The notes: generated by a model from the letters alone, not told the origin. DNA of 64,000 nucleotides from an uncultured Treponema sp. (GCA_947167345.1 CAMVHR010000001.1:62001-126000), one strand, 5' to 3'; counted from the stretch's first letter, positions 1 through 9,091 are shown. Numbers and translations: made by a program.

Positions 1-1
1 T

Positions 2-616
2 TCCCTTAAATGGTTCAGGGACAATTTCTGTCATGAAGAAATGATTGCCGCTGAAGGAATGGGCAAAGATCCTTATTTTATCATGGATAAACAGGCTGAA
101 CGCATTCCTATTGGTGCAGACAGGCTTCTTTATCTGCCATATTTGATGGGAGAAAGAACTCCTCATCTTGACCCTGACTGTCGTGGTGTATTCTTTGGTC
201 TTTCTGCCATGCATACAAGACAGCATCTGCTGAGAGCCGTAATGGAAGGCGTTACATACAGTCAGCGTGATTCTATTGAAGTATTGCGCAGCATGGGCGT
301 AAAGATTAACGATATGTTGGCTTGCGGTGGCGGTGGTTCTAGCCCATTATGGCGCCAGATGCTTGCTGATGTTTATAACTGTCCTGTAAAAACTGTTGTA
401 AGTAAAGAAGGTCCTGCTCTTGGTGTCGCAATTCTTGCAGGTGTCGGAACTGGCATTTATAAGAGTGTCGTAGAAGGCTGTCATGCTGTCATTAAGACAA
501 ACGAGCCTCAGAAGCCAATACAGGAAAACAGCGTACAGTATGAAAAGTTCTACAAGCTTTATACTCAGTTGTATCCTGCTTTGAAAGACAGTTATAAAAC
601 TCTGTCGGCACTGTAA
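2..616 (+). CDS. xylB: Xylulokinase-type FGGY sugar kinase, C-terminal part
   Basis: The reading frame is open from base 2, so the gene starts before the window and about 204 codons are visible. The sequence matches the C-terminal actin-like ATPase lobe of FGGY carbohydrate kinases: GERTPHLDPDCRG, then the glycine-rich ACGGGGSSPLWRQMLAD segment, and GPALGVAILAGVGTG near the end. Xylulokinase phosphorylates D-xylulose for entry into the pentose phosphate pathway. The genes that follow on the same strand are a DUF4867 cupin and a fucose/arabinose isomerase-like enzyme, so the three probably form a sugar-catabolic operon. The substrate could be another ketose, since FGGY kinases differ by few residues and the N-terminal lobe is not seen. 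Confidence 0.82.
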   Translation, partial: SLKWFRDNFCHEEMIAAEGMGKDPYFIMDKQAERIPIGADRLLYLPYLMGERTPHLDPDCRGVFFGLSAMHTRQHLLRAVMEGVTYSQRDSIEVLRSMGVKINDMLACGGGGSSPLWRQMLADVYNCPVKTVVSKEGPALGVAILAGVGTGIYKSVVEGCHAVIKTNEPQKPIQENSVQYEKFYKLYTQLYPALKDSYKTLSAL

Positions 617-646
617 TTAATTGAATTGATATAAAGGTGGCTGTGT

Positions 647-1300
647 ATGAAATTAAAAATTAAAAGCGTTTTTTCAGATAATTTTTCTAGATACGGAAAA
701 GTATTGAAAGGTTATGATGTAAAGGCTTTGCTTGAGACTTTGGAAAGTACAACTCCAATGCCTGCTGATAGTACTGTATATGAACCTGGTGCAAAACAGC
801 TTGAAGACCTTCCTGTGGCAAAGGACTTTAGCTTGAATGCCTATGGCGGAATGCCGATTCAGGTTGGATACTGTAATGGTTTCAATACAAAACTGAATTG
901 TCTTGAATATCATAGGGGCAGCGAGTTGAACATTCCTTCTCGTGATGCAATTCTTTTGCTGGCTTCTGTTGAGGATATAAAAAATGGAAGAATCAATTCT
1001 AAGAACGTTGAAGCTTTCCGTGTTCCTGCCGGTACTGTTGTGCAGGTATATGAAACAACACTTCATTATGCTCCGTGCTGTGATGTACATGGGGCAGATG
1101 TGTCGGAAGGTTTCCGCGTAATAATTGTTCTTCCAAAAGATACTAATACTGCAAAACCAGAAATTACCATACATGATGCAGAGGATAAACTCCTCTGGGC
1201 TAAAAATAAGTGGCTTATAGCCCATCCAGCTTCTGCAGAAGCAAAGCAGGGTGCTTATGTTGGCATTACTGGCGAAAATATTGACATTGCAAAAATTTAG
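647..1300 (+). CDS. DUF4867 family cupin-like protein
   Basis: A 217-residue soluble protein without signal peptide, recalled as DUF4867. The middle part (GYCNGFNTKLNCLEYHRGSE, then VPAGTVVQVYETTLHYAPC) has the spacing of a cupin barrel, with candidate metal ligands in EYHRGSE and ETTLHYAP. An AAAGGTGG ribosome-binding site lies just upstream of the ATG, and the gene starts 30 bases after the kinase, so the two are likely cotranscribed. Its place between a pentulose kinase and a sugar isomerase suggests a role in sugar isomerisation, epimerisation or lyase chemistry, but that is inference and no biochemical function is assigned here. Confidence 0.72.
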   Translation: MKLKIKSVFSDNFSRYGKVLKGYDVKALLETLESTTPMPADSTVYEPGAKQLEDLPVAKDFSLNAYGGMPIQVGYCNGFNTKLNCLEYHRGSELNIPSRDAILLLASVEDIKNGRINSKNVEAFRVPAGTVVQVYETTLHYAPCCDVHGADVSEGFRVIIVLPKDTNTAKPEITIHDAEDKLLWAKNKWLIAHPASAEAKQGAYVGITGENIDIAKI

Positions 1301-1376
1301 TGCGGCTATAGTATAGTGCGCTATAACACTGTATGCTATTAAAGATAGATATTATCTGATAGGTAAGGAGAATACC

Positions 1377-2885
1377 ATGGAAAAGATGACAAATATTCCA
1401 GATGTAAAACTTGGAATTATTGCTGTGAGCAGAGACTGTTTTATAATCTCTCTCTCTGAAAAAAGACGTGCTGCTATTGTTAAGGCTTTTGGAAGCAAAG
1501 GAAGTCTTTATGAAGCAAAAACAACAGTAGAAAATGAAAAAGATATGCTTAAGGCTGTTGAGGAAGTAAAGAATGCAGGTTGTAATGCACTTGTAGTATT
1601 CCTTGGTAACTTTGGTCCGGAAACTCCTGAAACAGAAATAGCTCAGCACTTTGACGGTCCTTGCATGTTTGTTGCTGCAGCTGAAGAGACTGGCAAAGAC
1701 TTGATTAACGGTCGTGGCGATGCTTATTGTGGAATGCTTAACTGTTCATATAACCTTAATCTCCGCCACCTTAAGGGTATCATTCCTGAATATCCTGTTG
1801 GAACAGCAGAAGATATTTCACAGATGATTGTAGAATTCATCCCTGTTGCAAGAGCAATCATTGGATTGAAGAGCCTTAAGGTCATTACATTCGGTCCTCG
1901 TCCTCAGGACTTCTTTGCATGTAATGCCCCTATAAAAGGATTGTATGACATTGGTGTTGAAATTGAAGAAAACTCAGAACTTGATCTTCTTATTTCTTAC
2001 CGTGAGCATAAAGATGACAAGCGCATTGATGATGTTGTAAAAGACATGGCAGCAGAGCTTGGTGTTGAAGGCAACAACTATCCAGAAATGCTTCCTCGCA
2101 TGGCACAGTTTGAGTTGACTTTGCTTGACTGGGCGGAAAATCACAAGGGCAGCAAGGAATATGTTGTATTTGCTGACAAGTGTTGGCCTGCATTCCCTAA
2201 GGAATTCGGTTTTGAGCCTTGCTATGTAAACAGCCGTCTTGCTTCTCGTGGCATTCCTGTAGCTTGTGAAGTTGATATTTACGGTGCATTGTCTGAGTAC
2301 ATCGGAACATGTGTATCTGGTGAAAGCGTAACATTGCTTGACATTAACAACTCTGTACCTCAGGATGTTTACGATGCAGAAATCAAGGGAAAGTTCTCTT
2401 ATCCTTATGTTCTTAATGATACATTCATGGCATTCCACTGTGGTAACACTCCATTCTGCCGTCTTGCAAAAAGCTCAAAGCCTGGCGTAAAATACCAGCT
2501 TATCCAGCATCGTCTGCTTGAACCAAAAGATTCAAAGCCAGACTTTACAAGAGGTACTCTTGAAGGCGACATTGCAGCAAGCAAGATTACATTCTTCCGC
2601 CTGCAGGCTCGTCCAGATGGAAAACTTCAGTCTTACATTGCACAGGGTGAAATTCTTCCTGTCGCTACACGCTCATTTGGTGGCATAGGTGTATTTGCTA
2701 TTCCTGAGATGGGACGTTTCTATCGTCACGTTCTTATTAGCAAGCAGTATCCACATCATGGAGCAGTTGCTTTCAGTCATGTAGGAAAGGCTTTGTTTAC
2801 TTTGTTCAACTACCTCGGTGTAGAAGACATTGCATACAATCAGCCTAAGGGAGTTCTCTATAAGGGAGAAAATCCTTTTAACTAA
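1377..2885 (+). CDS. L-fucose/L-arabinose isomerase family protein
   Basis: A 502-residue cytoplasmic protein of the fucose/arabinose isomerase fold. The N-terminal half has the Rossmann-like segments of this family (LGIIAVSRDCF, NALVVFLGNFGPETPE). The C-terminal half carries the acidic metal-binding region (NSRLASRGIPVACEVDIYGA) and a C-terminal domain ending PHHGAVAFSHVGKALFTLFNYLG. Members interconvert aldoses and ketoses such as L-fucose/L-fuculose or L-arabinose/L-ribulose with a divalent metal. AAGGAG at about 1363-1368 supports the start. The substrate cannot be settled from the sequence. Clustering with a xylulokinase-type gene suggests a pentose or deoxyhexose, and a strong terminator directly downstream closes the operon. 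Confidence 0.78.
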   Translation: MEKMTNIPDVKLGIIAVSRDCFIISLSEKRRAAIVKAFGSKGSLYEAKTTVENEKDMLKAVEEVKNAGCNALVVFLGNFGPETPETEIAQHFDGPCMFVAAAEETGKDLINGRGDAYCGMLNCSYNLNLRHLKGIIPEYPVGTAEDISQMIVEFIPVARAIIGLKSLKVITFGPRPQDFFACNAPIKGLYDIGVEIEENSELDLLISYREHKDDKRIDDVVKDMAAELGVEGNNYPEMLPRMAQFELTLLDWAENHKGSKEYVVFADKCWPAFPKEFGFEPCYVNSRLASRGIPVACEVDIYGALSEYIGTCVSGESVTLLDINNSVPQDVYDAEIKGKFSYPYVLNDTFMAFHCGNTPFCRLAKSSKPGVKYQLIQHRLLEPKDSKPDFTRGTLEGDIAASKITFFRLQARPDGKLQSYIAQGEILPVATRSFGGIGVFAIPEMGRFYRHVLISKQYPHHGAVAFSHVGKALFTLFNYLGVEDIAYNQPKGVLYKGENPFN

Positions 2886-2924
2886 TTTGCGCTAAAATGG
2901 TTTTTGTTTAGCATACTCCTCTAG

Positions 2925-2956
2925 CGGCAGGTTCTGTAAGGGCCTGCCGTTTTTTA
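2925..2956 (+). terminator. Intrinsic terminator of the sugar operon
   Basis: The arms CGGCAGG (2925-2931) and CCTGCCG (2943-2949) are perfectly complementary with an 11-base loop and are followed at once by six T. It lies 40 bases after the isomerase stop codon. Confidence 0.9.
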
Positions 2957-2978
2957 TGTAACATGCTGTTATTATGGA

Positions 2979-3007
2979 TTGACCTGTTTAAAATTTGCAA
3001 GTATATT
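2979..3007 (+). promoter_or_regulatory. Sigma-70 promoter for a probable leaderless transcript
   Basis: TTGACC (2979-2984) and TATATT (3002-3007) are separated by exactly 17 bases. The ATG at 3014 begins six bases after the -10 box and no Shine-Dalgarno sequence is present, so transcription would start at or next to the start codon. Confidence 0.65.
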
Positions 3008-3013
3008 TACAAA

Positions 3014-4156
3014 ATGTCATATACGTATAGAAACATTTTATTTGTTGCATTTTTTTTATATATCAGTGCTTTAGCTTTTGGTGCTTCTTCTAATAAGACG
3101 AACGTAACTGTTGGTGTTACTCCTCGCGAGGAAAGTGCAGGTGAGGATCCTGTTTTTGGAGGAGGGTATCTGATATTTGATTCAACCATGTCTACTGATT
3201 ATGTTACTGCGGCAGGCAAGTTGTACTGGCGGTTTAGCAGTGCTGCAAATAGTGACGAGGAAAGTCATAAAATAGATGTAAAAAAAGCTTATATAAAGAT
3301 CCGCCCGTTTGGTACTGTTGTTGTTGAAGCTGCCTTAGGAAAACTGTATTCCTATGCTTTGCCTGGTTCTTTTTTTCAGTTGACTGAAATATACACTGGT
3401 GCGTCCCGCTGGGGAAAGACTGGTGTAGGCGTTCAGTTTAACTATGCGGGATTTTCAGGAGGGCTTGCAGTGCCTGTAACCGAAAGTTATGTTGCATTTA
3501 AAGATTCCAGGGGATTGCATGGAGGTTTATCGTATGACTTTGCTTCTGTAAATCCTGCTATTCCAGTAAAGATAGGAAGTTCCATCTGTTATGATTTTGT
3601 TGCAGGAACAAAAGCTACAAAAAAAACAAAAGGAACTCCAGAAAAACAGGAATGGAGTGCAACCTTTTCAATTTTATGGGCACCAAAGTTTAACGGACTT
3701 TTAAAAGCTCTTTCCATATATGCTTCTTATTCTGACAATGCAGAACCTTATGTTGCAAATAGCAGTTTTAAGAAGGTAACGAATTACAGTAAAGTCGGCA
3801 AGGCTGATTTTGCATCTTTAAACATAAAAGCTACGGTTGGTGCAGTACAGTTTGCACTGGAAGGTGAGATGGGCCGTTCCGTAGAAAGTGATTACATTCC
3901 TTTATATATAGGAATGCAGGCTGTAATTCCTCTTATAGAACACTTGTCATTTAAGCCTCGTGTATTCTATTATGCTGCCTTAAGTACGAAAGATGAAGAT
4001 TTGTCACGAGTGGCGTATGAACTGTATCCTCGCATGATATTCAACATGAACAGGCATACTGTTTCTGCAGGAGCCGATTTTTCTTACATAGAAATGGATG
4101 CTGATGAGTTTGAATGGGAATGGAGCATTCCTTTATACTACGAGTGCAGTTTTTAG
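3014..4156 (+). CDS. Predicted outer-membrane beta-barrel protein
   Basis: A 380-residue secreted protein of unknown family. The start at 3014 is chosen because it gives a typical signal peptide (MSYTYRNILFVAFFLYISA, cleavage near AFGA-SS) and because the promoter ends six bases before it; an in-frame start 51 bases upstream would spoil both. The rest is rich in alternating hydrophobic and polar stretches, glycine and aromatic residues (for example GVQFNYAGFSGGLAVPV, FKPRVFYYAAL). The chain ends LYYECSF, and a terminal phenylalanine is the usual signature of an outer-membrane barrel. A porin or barrel-type surface protein is likely; no named function is supported. Confidence 0.6.
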   Translation: MSYTYRNILFVAFFLYISALAFGASSNKTNVTVGVTPREESAGEDPVFGGGYLIFDSTMSTDYVTAAGKLYWRFSSAANSDEESHKIDVKKAYIKIRPFGTVVVEAALGKLYSYALPGSFFQLTEIYTGASRWGKTGVGVQFNYAGFSGGLAVPVTESYVAFKDSRGLHGGLSYDFASVNPAIPVKIGSSICYDFVAGTKATKKTKGTPEKQEWSATFSILWAPKFNGLLKALSIYASYSDNAEPYVANSSFKKVTNYSKVGKADFASLNIKATVGAVQFALEGEMGRSVESDYIPLYIGMQAVIPLIEHLSFKPRVFYYAALSTKDEDLSRVAYELYPRMIFNMNRHTVSAGADFSYIEMDADEFEWEWSIPLYYECSF

Positions 4157-4173
4157 GAATGGCTCCATTTTTT

Positions 4174-5502
4174 TTAGTTAAACAGTTTTCTGCATTCAAG
4201 ATAAAAACGCTTTTCGCTGGCTTCACCCATGCTAAAGCTCTTTCTTGGTAACGGACCTCTGCTGTTTATTGTTGCAAAGAATGAATCTTTTGCTACTGGT
4301 GGCAGCAGAATTGATACCGTACGCTTTTCCTTTCTGTCCTGTGCTCCAAGACGGAATACTTCATCACTTCCGTGAATGTAGTCGATCGAAACTTCTGCCT
4401 TGCTGTCTTTATTGCAACTGGCTATGCATTCATCAAGAACCGGTTGAAGCCTGCTTACGGCAAGTTCCTTTACAGGTGTTTCAAGTAGTATGAATTTGTC
4501 TTTGCCATCTTCTGTTTTTGATACGAATCCGAAAAAAGCTGAGGAGTTTTTTACTTTGCGTTCAAGTTCGTCTGCCGATGTACATGATGACATTGTTCCA
4601 CCGAGTTTGTTCTGTACATAAGATGAGAGCTTGTCTGCATCAATGCCGAATAGCACTCGATGAATTGGTTCAAACGTAAGTCCCTCATCATAAATGTTTA
4701 CAATTTCTACAAGTGCATAACGTACAGGAGAATCTGAGAGTCCTGTTTCTGCCTTGTATTCATCCCAAACGGCTTTTGCTGTTGCAAGGGAATGGTTTCC
4801 GTCTCCTACTGCAAAAAGAAAAGAAGTTCCGTCTGGTGCAGAGTTTGCCTTTTTTAAGTTTTCAAGTGCAGAATGAACACAGTCCATGTCTTGTTCCGAA
4901 GAGACTGTCCAGCCTGTAATGTGTCCTGCATCAAGCATAAGGTCGCTGTCGTAGACTGGCTCATTATTCTTTACAAGTTCTCCAGTCTTTTCTACTAAGG
5001 AATGAGAAGGGTCGTTTACAAGCAACATTATGTGAGGACTTTCAAGGGATGCATTCTTTCGAATTTCCTTACGAGGAGGAATACGGCTTTCAATTGTGGC
5101 TTCTGTTGCCCGGATAAGCGCCTTTGACATAGGCTTCCATTCGTAGCAGTCAAGATCTACTGCTACAACGAGTCCTTTGCGTATTCTGCCGTAACCAGTT
5201 TTCCTTTCTATGTATATGAATTCTTCCTTTTCATCGTCAAAAATGCCGTCTGAAAGATAGTTTTTCATTGTCTTTCGTATATTCTGAATGCGTTCTGTTC
5301 TGTCAGGACTTTCAAGATATACTTCTGGAAGTATAAGGTTTAGGGTTGAAGGACTGTTGCCTGCACAATCTGCAGCTTTCTTCCAATATGAAATGTCCTG
5401 CGTATACTGATCACAGGCTATTACGCTCCAGACTGACATATCCTTGTTTTTAGGTAATAGAATTTCTGGAACTTTTATACCAAACTCTGCAAAATTTTTC
5501 AT
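4174..5502 (-). CDS. DUF1015 family protein
   Basis: A 442-residue cytoplasmic protein recognised as DUF1015 from its opening (IKVPEILLPKNKDMSVWSVI, then ACDQYTQDISYWK) and from VGDGNHSLATAKAVWDEY, which includes the family's conserved GDGNHS motif. The length fits the family. The biochemical role of DUF1015 is not established to my knowledge. It is transcribed away from rpoN across a 46-base intergenic gap and converges on the outer-membrane protein gene. Confidence 0.85.
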   Translation of the reverse strand: MKNFAEFGIKVPEILLPKNKDMSVWSVIACDQYTQDISYWKKAADCAGNSPSTLNLILPEVYLESPDRTERIQNIRKTMKNYLSDGIFDDEKEEFIYIERKTGYGRIRKGLVVAVDLDCYEWKPMSKALIRATEATIESRIPPRKEIRKNASLESPHIMLLVNDPSHSLVEKTGELVKNNEPVYDSDLMLDAGHITGWTVSSEQDMDCVHSALENLKKANSAPDGTSFLFAVGDGNHSLATAKAVWDEYKAETGLSDSPVRYALVEIVNIYDEGLTFEPIHRVLFGIDADKLSSYVQNKLGGTMSSCTSADELERKVKNSSAFFGFVSKTEDGKDKFILLETPVKELAVSRLQPVLDECIASCNKDSKAEVSIDYIHGSDEVFRLGAQDRKEKRTVSILLPPVAKDSFFATINSRGPLPRKSFSMGEASEKRFYLECRKLFN

Positions 5503-5536
5503 AAAAAAGAGTGTATCAGTAAAAAGTTTTTTGTGC

Positions 5537-5542
5537 TATAGT
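5537..5542 (+). promoter_or_regulatory. Probable -10 box of rpoN, leaderless arrangement
   Basis: TATAGT sits six bases before the ATG at 5549, with no ribosome-binding site between. No convincing -35 box is seen 17 bases upstream, so the call rests on the -10 box and on the same layout elsewhere in the window. Confidence 0.45.
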
Positions 5543-5548
5543 AAACTG

Positions 5549-6961
5549 ATGGCAGGTTTTGATTTACAGCAAAAACAGCAGCAGTCTCAGGTTCAGGTGC
5601 TGAGCCAGCAGCAAATTCAATCTCTTTCCATTCTTTCTTTGGGGACTGATGAGTTAAGGGATGCTGTCTATGAAGAAGCTGAAAGGAATCCTGCACTTAT
5701 TGTAAAGAATGCCGGAAGAAAAAAAGAGCGTGTAACCAGTGTAAAGGTTGGTTCTGCAACTCTTGCCGGCCTTCAGGCAAGCGAAAACTATCAGAATGCA
5801 CTGGAAGCAAAAGCTGATACAAGGCAGTCTTTGCAGGACTGCCTTTTAGAACAGCTGAACATGATGCGGCTGTCTGATGCAGAGTATGCTATTGGTGAAA
5901 AGCTTATAGGAAATCTTGATTCAAAAGGCTGTCACATACTTGCTCCAGTAAGTCTGCTTGATAAAAATGATTCTTCTCAGACAGAAGAAGTTCTTTTTAA
6001 ATGCCTTACGCTTATACAAAGGTTTGAACCTGTCGGCACATGCGTAAAAAACATTGAAGAAAGCCTTGCCGTTCAGGCTTCTGTCAGAAAAGATTGCCCT
6101 TTTGCTGCCCGTTTTATTCTTGACGGGCATTTTGATTTTTTGAATCCCCCTCAGGTAGATAAAATTCTTAAAAAAATAAAAGACTATCAAAAGGAACGCA
6201 AAGTTTTGTTCGGTGTGCAGGTGGCAGAACCTTTCATTGATATGAACGTAACGGAACAGGATGTGTCGGAAGCCCTTGCTTTTATACGTACTCTTGATCC
6301 TTATCCAGCACGTAATTACAGTGCGCAGGATGTTCATTACATACAGAGTGATGTTTCTGTTGTGCGGTTGGGCGAAGCTCTTGAAGAAAACTTTGATAAG
6401 GGCATTGTTACTGTAAACGATATAAGCTGGAAAGTGAGCCTGTCAAATGATTTTTCATTTGACATGGAAATAAATCCAGCCTATACACGAAATTCTCAAA
6501 ACATGTCAGAAAAAGATAAGTCTGTAATTCAAGATGGAATAAAGAGAGCCGAAAGTTTTATTGCTTCCATAGAGATGCGTCAGAATACTGTTTTGCGGGC
6601 ATGTTGCCTTATAGTAAAACGTCAGCATGGCTTTTTTGAAAAAGGTCCGGGAAATTTAATTCCCCTTAAGCAGGTTGACATTGCAAATATTATGGGCGTT
6701 CATGAAAGTACAATTTCAAGAATGGCAAACAGCAAGTATATAGAGTGTGAATGGGGATTGTTTGACATAAAATATTTCTTTGTAAATGCAGTTTCAGAAG
6801 ATGTCAGCAAAGATAGAATCCTTCAGGAAATTGGAAAAATAATGGAAGAACATAAAGGTGACGGGAAAAAGTTAAGCGACCAAAAAATAAGCGATATTCT
6901 GAAGGAACGCGGCATTACGATTGCCCGCAGAACCGTTGCAAAATATCGCTCCAGCTTATAG
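5549..6961 (+). CDS. rpoN: RNA polymerase sigma-54 factor RpoN
   Basis: A 471-residue sigma-54. It opens with the glutamine-rich region I that contacts activators (LQQKQQQSQVQVLSQQQIQS). The core-binding region follows, then the helix-turn-helix region (VDIANIMGVHESTISRMANS), and the chain ends with the RpoN box ARRTVAKYR (residues 460-468), which reads the -24 promoter element. The start at 5549 is preferred because upstream in-frame codons would add residues outside region I. RpoN needs an AAA+ activator, and none is encoded here. hpf lies convergent immediately downstream; rpoN and hpf are neighbours in many bacteria. Confidence 0.95.
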   Translation: MAGFDLQQKQQQSQVQVLSQQQIQSLSILSLGTDELRDAVYEEAERNPALIVKNAGRKKERVTSVKVGSATLAGLQASENYQNALEAKADTRQSLQDCLLEQLNMMRLSDAEYAIGEKLIGNLDSKGCHILAPVSLLDKNDSSQTEEVLFKCLTLIQRFEPVGTCVKNIEESLAVQASVRKDCPFAARFILDGHFDFLNPPQVDKILKKIKDYQKERKVLFGVQVAEPFIDMNVTEQDVSEALAFIRTLDPYPARNYSAQDVHYIQSDVSVVRLGEALEENFDKGIVTVNDISWKVSLSNDFSFDMEINPAYTRNSQNMSEKDKSVIQDGIKRAESFIASIEMRQNTVLRACCLIVKRQHGFFEKGPGNLIPLKQVDIANIMGVHESTISRMANSKYIECEWGLFDIKYFFVNAVSEDVSKDRILQEIGKIMEEHKGDGKKLSDQKISDILKERGITIARRTVAKYRSSL

Positions 6962-6987
6962 AATTTCAGAACAATAGCAAAAAAGTT

Positions 6988-7278
6988 TTACTTCTTTTCC
7001 TGAATCTTGTCCTTTTCCTTCTTTACTTTCTGGTCAAGCACGTCCATAAGCTTGTTCAGTGCTGCAGCAAAGTCAAAGTCATCGCTGGTAACATGGGCAT
7101 TTGCACCCCAGCGGAAGTTTACAGTTGTATCAAAATAATATTTTTTATCTTCCTTAACGTGCATTATAAGATCCACGATTAAGTTGTCTGCATAATCAAT
7201 GCGCTTTAATTTCTGGTTAATCAGGTCAGACTGATCACGTTCCAAGGTGAATCCCTGTGCAGAAATTGATTTTGTCAT
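6988..7278 (-). CDS. hpf: Ribosome hibernation promoting factor, short form
   Basis: A 96-residue protein of the HPF/RaiA (YfiA) family with the compact beta-alpha-beta-beta-beta-alpha length. Recognisable segments are the N-terminal strand (SISAQGFTLERDQSDLINQK), the central YYFDTTVNFRWGANAHVTSD, and the helix DFDFAAALNKLMDVLDQKVK. Such proteins bind the 30S decoding region in stationary phase and inactivate or dimerise ribosomes. The C-terminal extension of long-form HPF is missing. An AGGAG ribosome-binding site precedes the ATG. It is convergent with rpoN. Confidence 0.85.
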   Translation of the reverse strand: MTKSISAQGFTLERDQSDLINQKLKRIDYADNLIVDLIMHVKEDKKYYFDTTVNFRWGANAHVTSDDFDFAAALNKLMDVLDQKVKKEKDKIQEKK

Positions 7279-7399
7279 ATTGTATTTTCTCCTGTAATTG
7301 ATTAAGATTTAAGAAATTCTGGCAAACTGCCGTTCTTATATTAAGTATACAATGCATTACCAGAAAAATCAAATCTTTTATCATGGATAAGATTTTGTC

Positions 7400-8143
7400 A
7401 TGAAAAAAAAAGTTTTCCCATTATTACTTCTCGTTTTATTAGGAATTTCTTCTGCATGGACTGCTTCTGATTCTCGGAAGAAGTCTGATTATTATAATTA
7501 TGATAATACGGACGTTACGTTTAATATTTCGGCAGGAATAAATTCTGGTTCAGGTTTTGAACCGTATACGTTTATGGCTCAGCCTTATGCACAGATTGAT
7601 ACAAAGTATTTTCAGCTGTATACGGGCGTTCAGATGTCCGGTGAAATATTTCATGCTACTACAGGCGGTGTTTTTTGGCCTTTGCGACTGCGAAAAATGC
7701 GTCTGGGAGCAGGAATGGTCTATCATTTTAATTATTTTGATGATGTAAGCCTGTGCCACGACCTTCTGTTTAATTTGCATTATGAAGTTCGTCCGACTTA
7801 TTGGTTGGGATTCAAGATGAATGCCGGATATTTTTATAAAGCCCGAAGAATATTTGCTGTATCTGACTATGTGGGCTACATTAAGAACAACAGTGTTGAT
7901 TTTTCCATTGAAACAGATTTTTTTCTTCCATATAGCATAACGTTATATACCCGCATTAGTTCCTATGAGATGTTCAGGTATATGGTATTCTGCGCACCTT
8001 CTTTTTCGTTTGGAATTACCAAGAGTCTTGGCAAGAGGCTTGACTTGACATTTGAGACAACATCCAGATATATAGATTTTTTTACGGTTTCTGCACGGTA
8101 TGATGATACTGAGCTGCGCCTTATAATGGGATTGCATTTATGA
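7400..8143 (+). CDS. Secreted beta-rich protein, probable outer-membrane barrel
   Basis: A 247-residue protein with a clear signal peptide (MKKKVFPLLLLVLLGISSAW, cleavage near WTA-SD). The mature part is rich in tyrosine, phenylalanine and short amphipathic strands (ITLYTRISSYEMFRYMVF, LDLTFETTSRYIDFFTVSA) and ends ELRLIMGLHL, like a small barrel. No family is recognised. Its stop codon overlaps the start of the phosphoesterase lipoprotein gene in an ATGA junction, so the two are translationally coupled and may act together in the envelope. Confidence 0.55.
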   Translation: MKKKVFPLLLLVLLGISSAWTASDSRKKSDYYNYDNTDVTFNISAGINSGSGFEPYTFMAQPYAQIDTKYFQLYTGVQMSGEIFHATTGGVFWPLRLRKMRLGAGMVYHFNYFDDVSLCHDLLFNLHYEVRPTYWLGFKMNAGYFYKARRIFAVSDYVGYIKNNSVDFSIETDFFLPYSITLYTRISSYEMFRYMVFCAPSFSFGITKSLGKRLDLTFETTSRYIDFFTVSARYDDTELRLIMGLHL

Positions 8144-9000
8144 TTTTTAAAAGGTTTTTATTGCTGTTTATTGTTTGTTTTTCAATAAGCTGTCTTTCTT
8201 GTAGCTATGGTTTTCATGAGGTTTTGGATCATGGTCCTTCTGTTGAAGAGCGCCTGTGTACTCTGACAGATATTTCTGCAAGTGCTGTTTCTGGCTCAAC
8301 ATATTCATTTCTGATTGTTACGGATGTACATTTCGGAAACTTTAAGACTCGTCATGATGATGATTTTTTTTCTGTTTTGCAGGCAAAGATTGCAGATGGA
8401 AGCATAAGCCCGGCACCGTCATTTGCTGTTTGCCTTGGAGACATTGCCGACCATGGAGAGCGCAGTGAATTTGTAAGCTATAATAATTTTGTTTCCAGAA
8501 TCGAAGGCATTACCGGTGGCAAGGTATACAGTGTAATTGGTAATCATGACTTGTATAATAGCGGCTGGGATCATTATGAAGATTTGGTGTATCCGAATGT
8601 AGACTTTTATCGTTTCGTAATAAATAATATAAGCTATTATTTTCTTGACAGCGGTTCCGGTTCTTTGGGAAAACAGCAGTTTAACATGTTTAAGTCAGCA
8701 ATGGCATCTGATCCCAACTACAAGATTATATGCAATCACTATCCTGCCTATGGAACAAGCGATTTTTTTGCAAGCTACTATTCGCTGCAAAATACTCTGG
8801 AAGCAGACCAGCTTCTTACGATTCTTAAAAAATGTAAGGCAATTGCCTATCTTTCAGGGCACATGCATGCAGAGCACAGTACTAATTTTGGCACTTTTAC
8901 AGAATATGTAGTTCCTGCATATCTTTCAAACGGAAAATTTGCCGTCATGACTGTGAATGAATCCAGTCATTCTGCCTCTTATCGGACTTATAGCTATTAG
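8140..9000 (+). CDS. Metallophosphoesterase lipoprotein
   Basis: A 286-residue calcineurin-like phosphoesterase. The N-terminus is a lipoprotein signal (FIVCFSISCLSC, lipobox LS-C), so the enzyme should be membrane-anchored outside the cytoplasm. The metal-binding motifs appear in order: DVHFGNF, GDIADHGE, GNHD, NHYP and GHMHAEH. The substrate (phosphomonoester, phosphodiester or nucleotide) is unknown. It overlaps the preceding barrel-like gene by four bases and is followed by the separate htpG promoter. Confidence 0.85.
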   Translation: MIFKRFLLLFIVCFSISCLSCSYGFHEVLDHGPSVEERLCTLTDISASAVSGSTYSFLIVTDVHFGNFKTRHDDDFFSVLQAKIADGSISPAPSFAVCLGDIADHGERSEFVSYNNFVSRIEGITGGKVYSVIGNHDLYNSGWDHYEDLVYPNVDFYRFVINNISYYFLDSGSGSLGKQQFNMFKSAMASDPNYKIICNHYPAYGTSDFFASYYSLQNTLEADQLLTILKKCKAIAYLSGHMHAEHSTNFGTFTEYVVPAYLSNGKFAVMTVNESSHSASYRTYSY

Positions 9001-9020
9001 TTCCGAAACTATAAAAAAAT

Positions 9021-9049
9021 TTGCCATATATTGATAAATTCATTATATT
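9021..9049 (+). promoter_or_regulatory. Sigma-70 promoter of htpG
   Basis: TTGCCA (9021-9026) and TATATT (9044-9049) with 17-base spacing. The leader carries an AAGAGGAGC ribosome-binding site. No CIRCE inverted repeat (TTAGCACTC type) is present, so HrcA control is not indicated. Confidence 0.7.
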
Positions 9050-9091
9050 ACGGGTAGCTATTATGAAAAATAAGAGGAGCTTTTTGCAATT

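Noticed and set aside
1301-1376. Regulatory palindrome before the isomerase gene
   Set aside because: The repeated CTATA-like bases do not make a convincing long stem and do not match a known operator; left unannotated.
9001-9091. CIRCE element controlling htpG
   Set aside because: No TTAGCACTC-type inverted repeat is present; only a standard sigma-70 promoter is visible.
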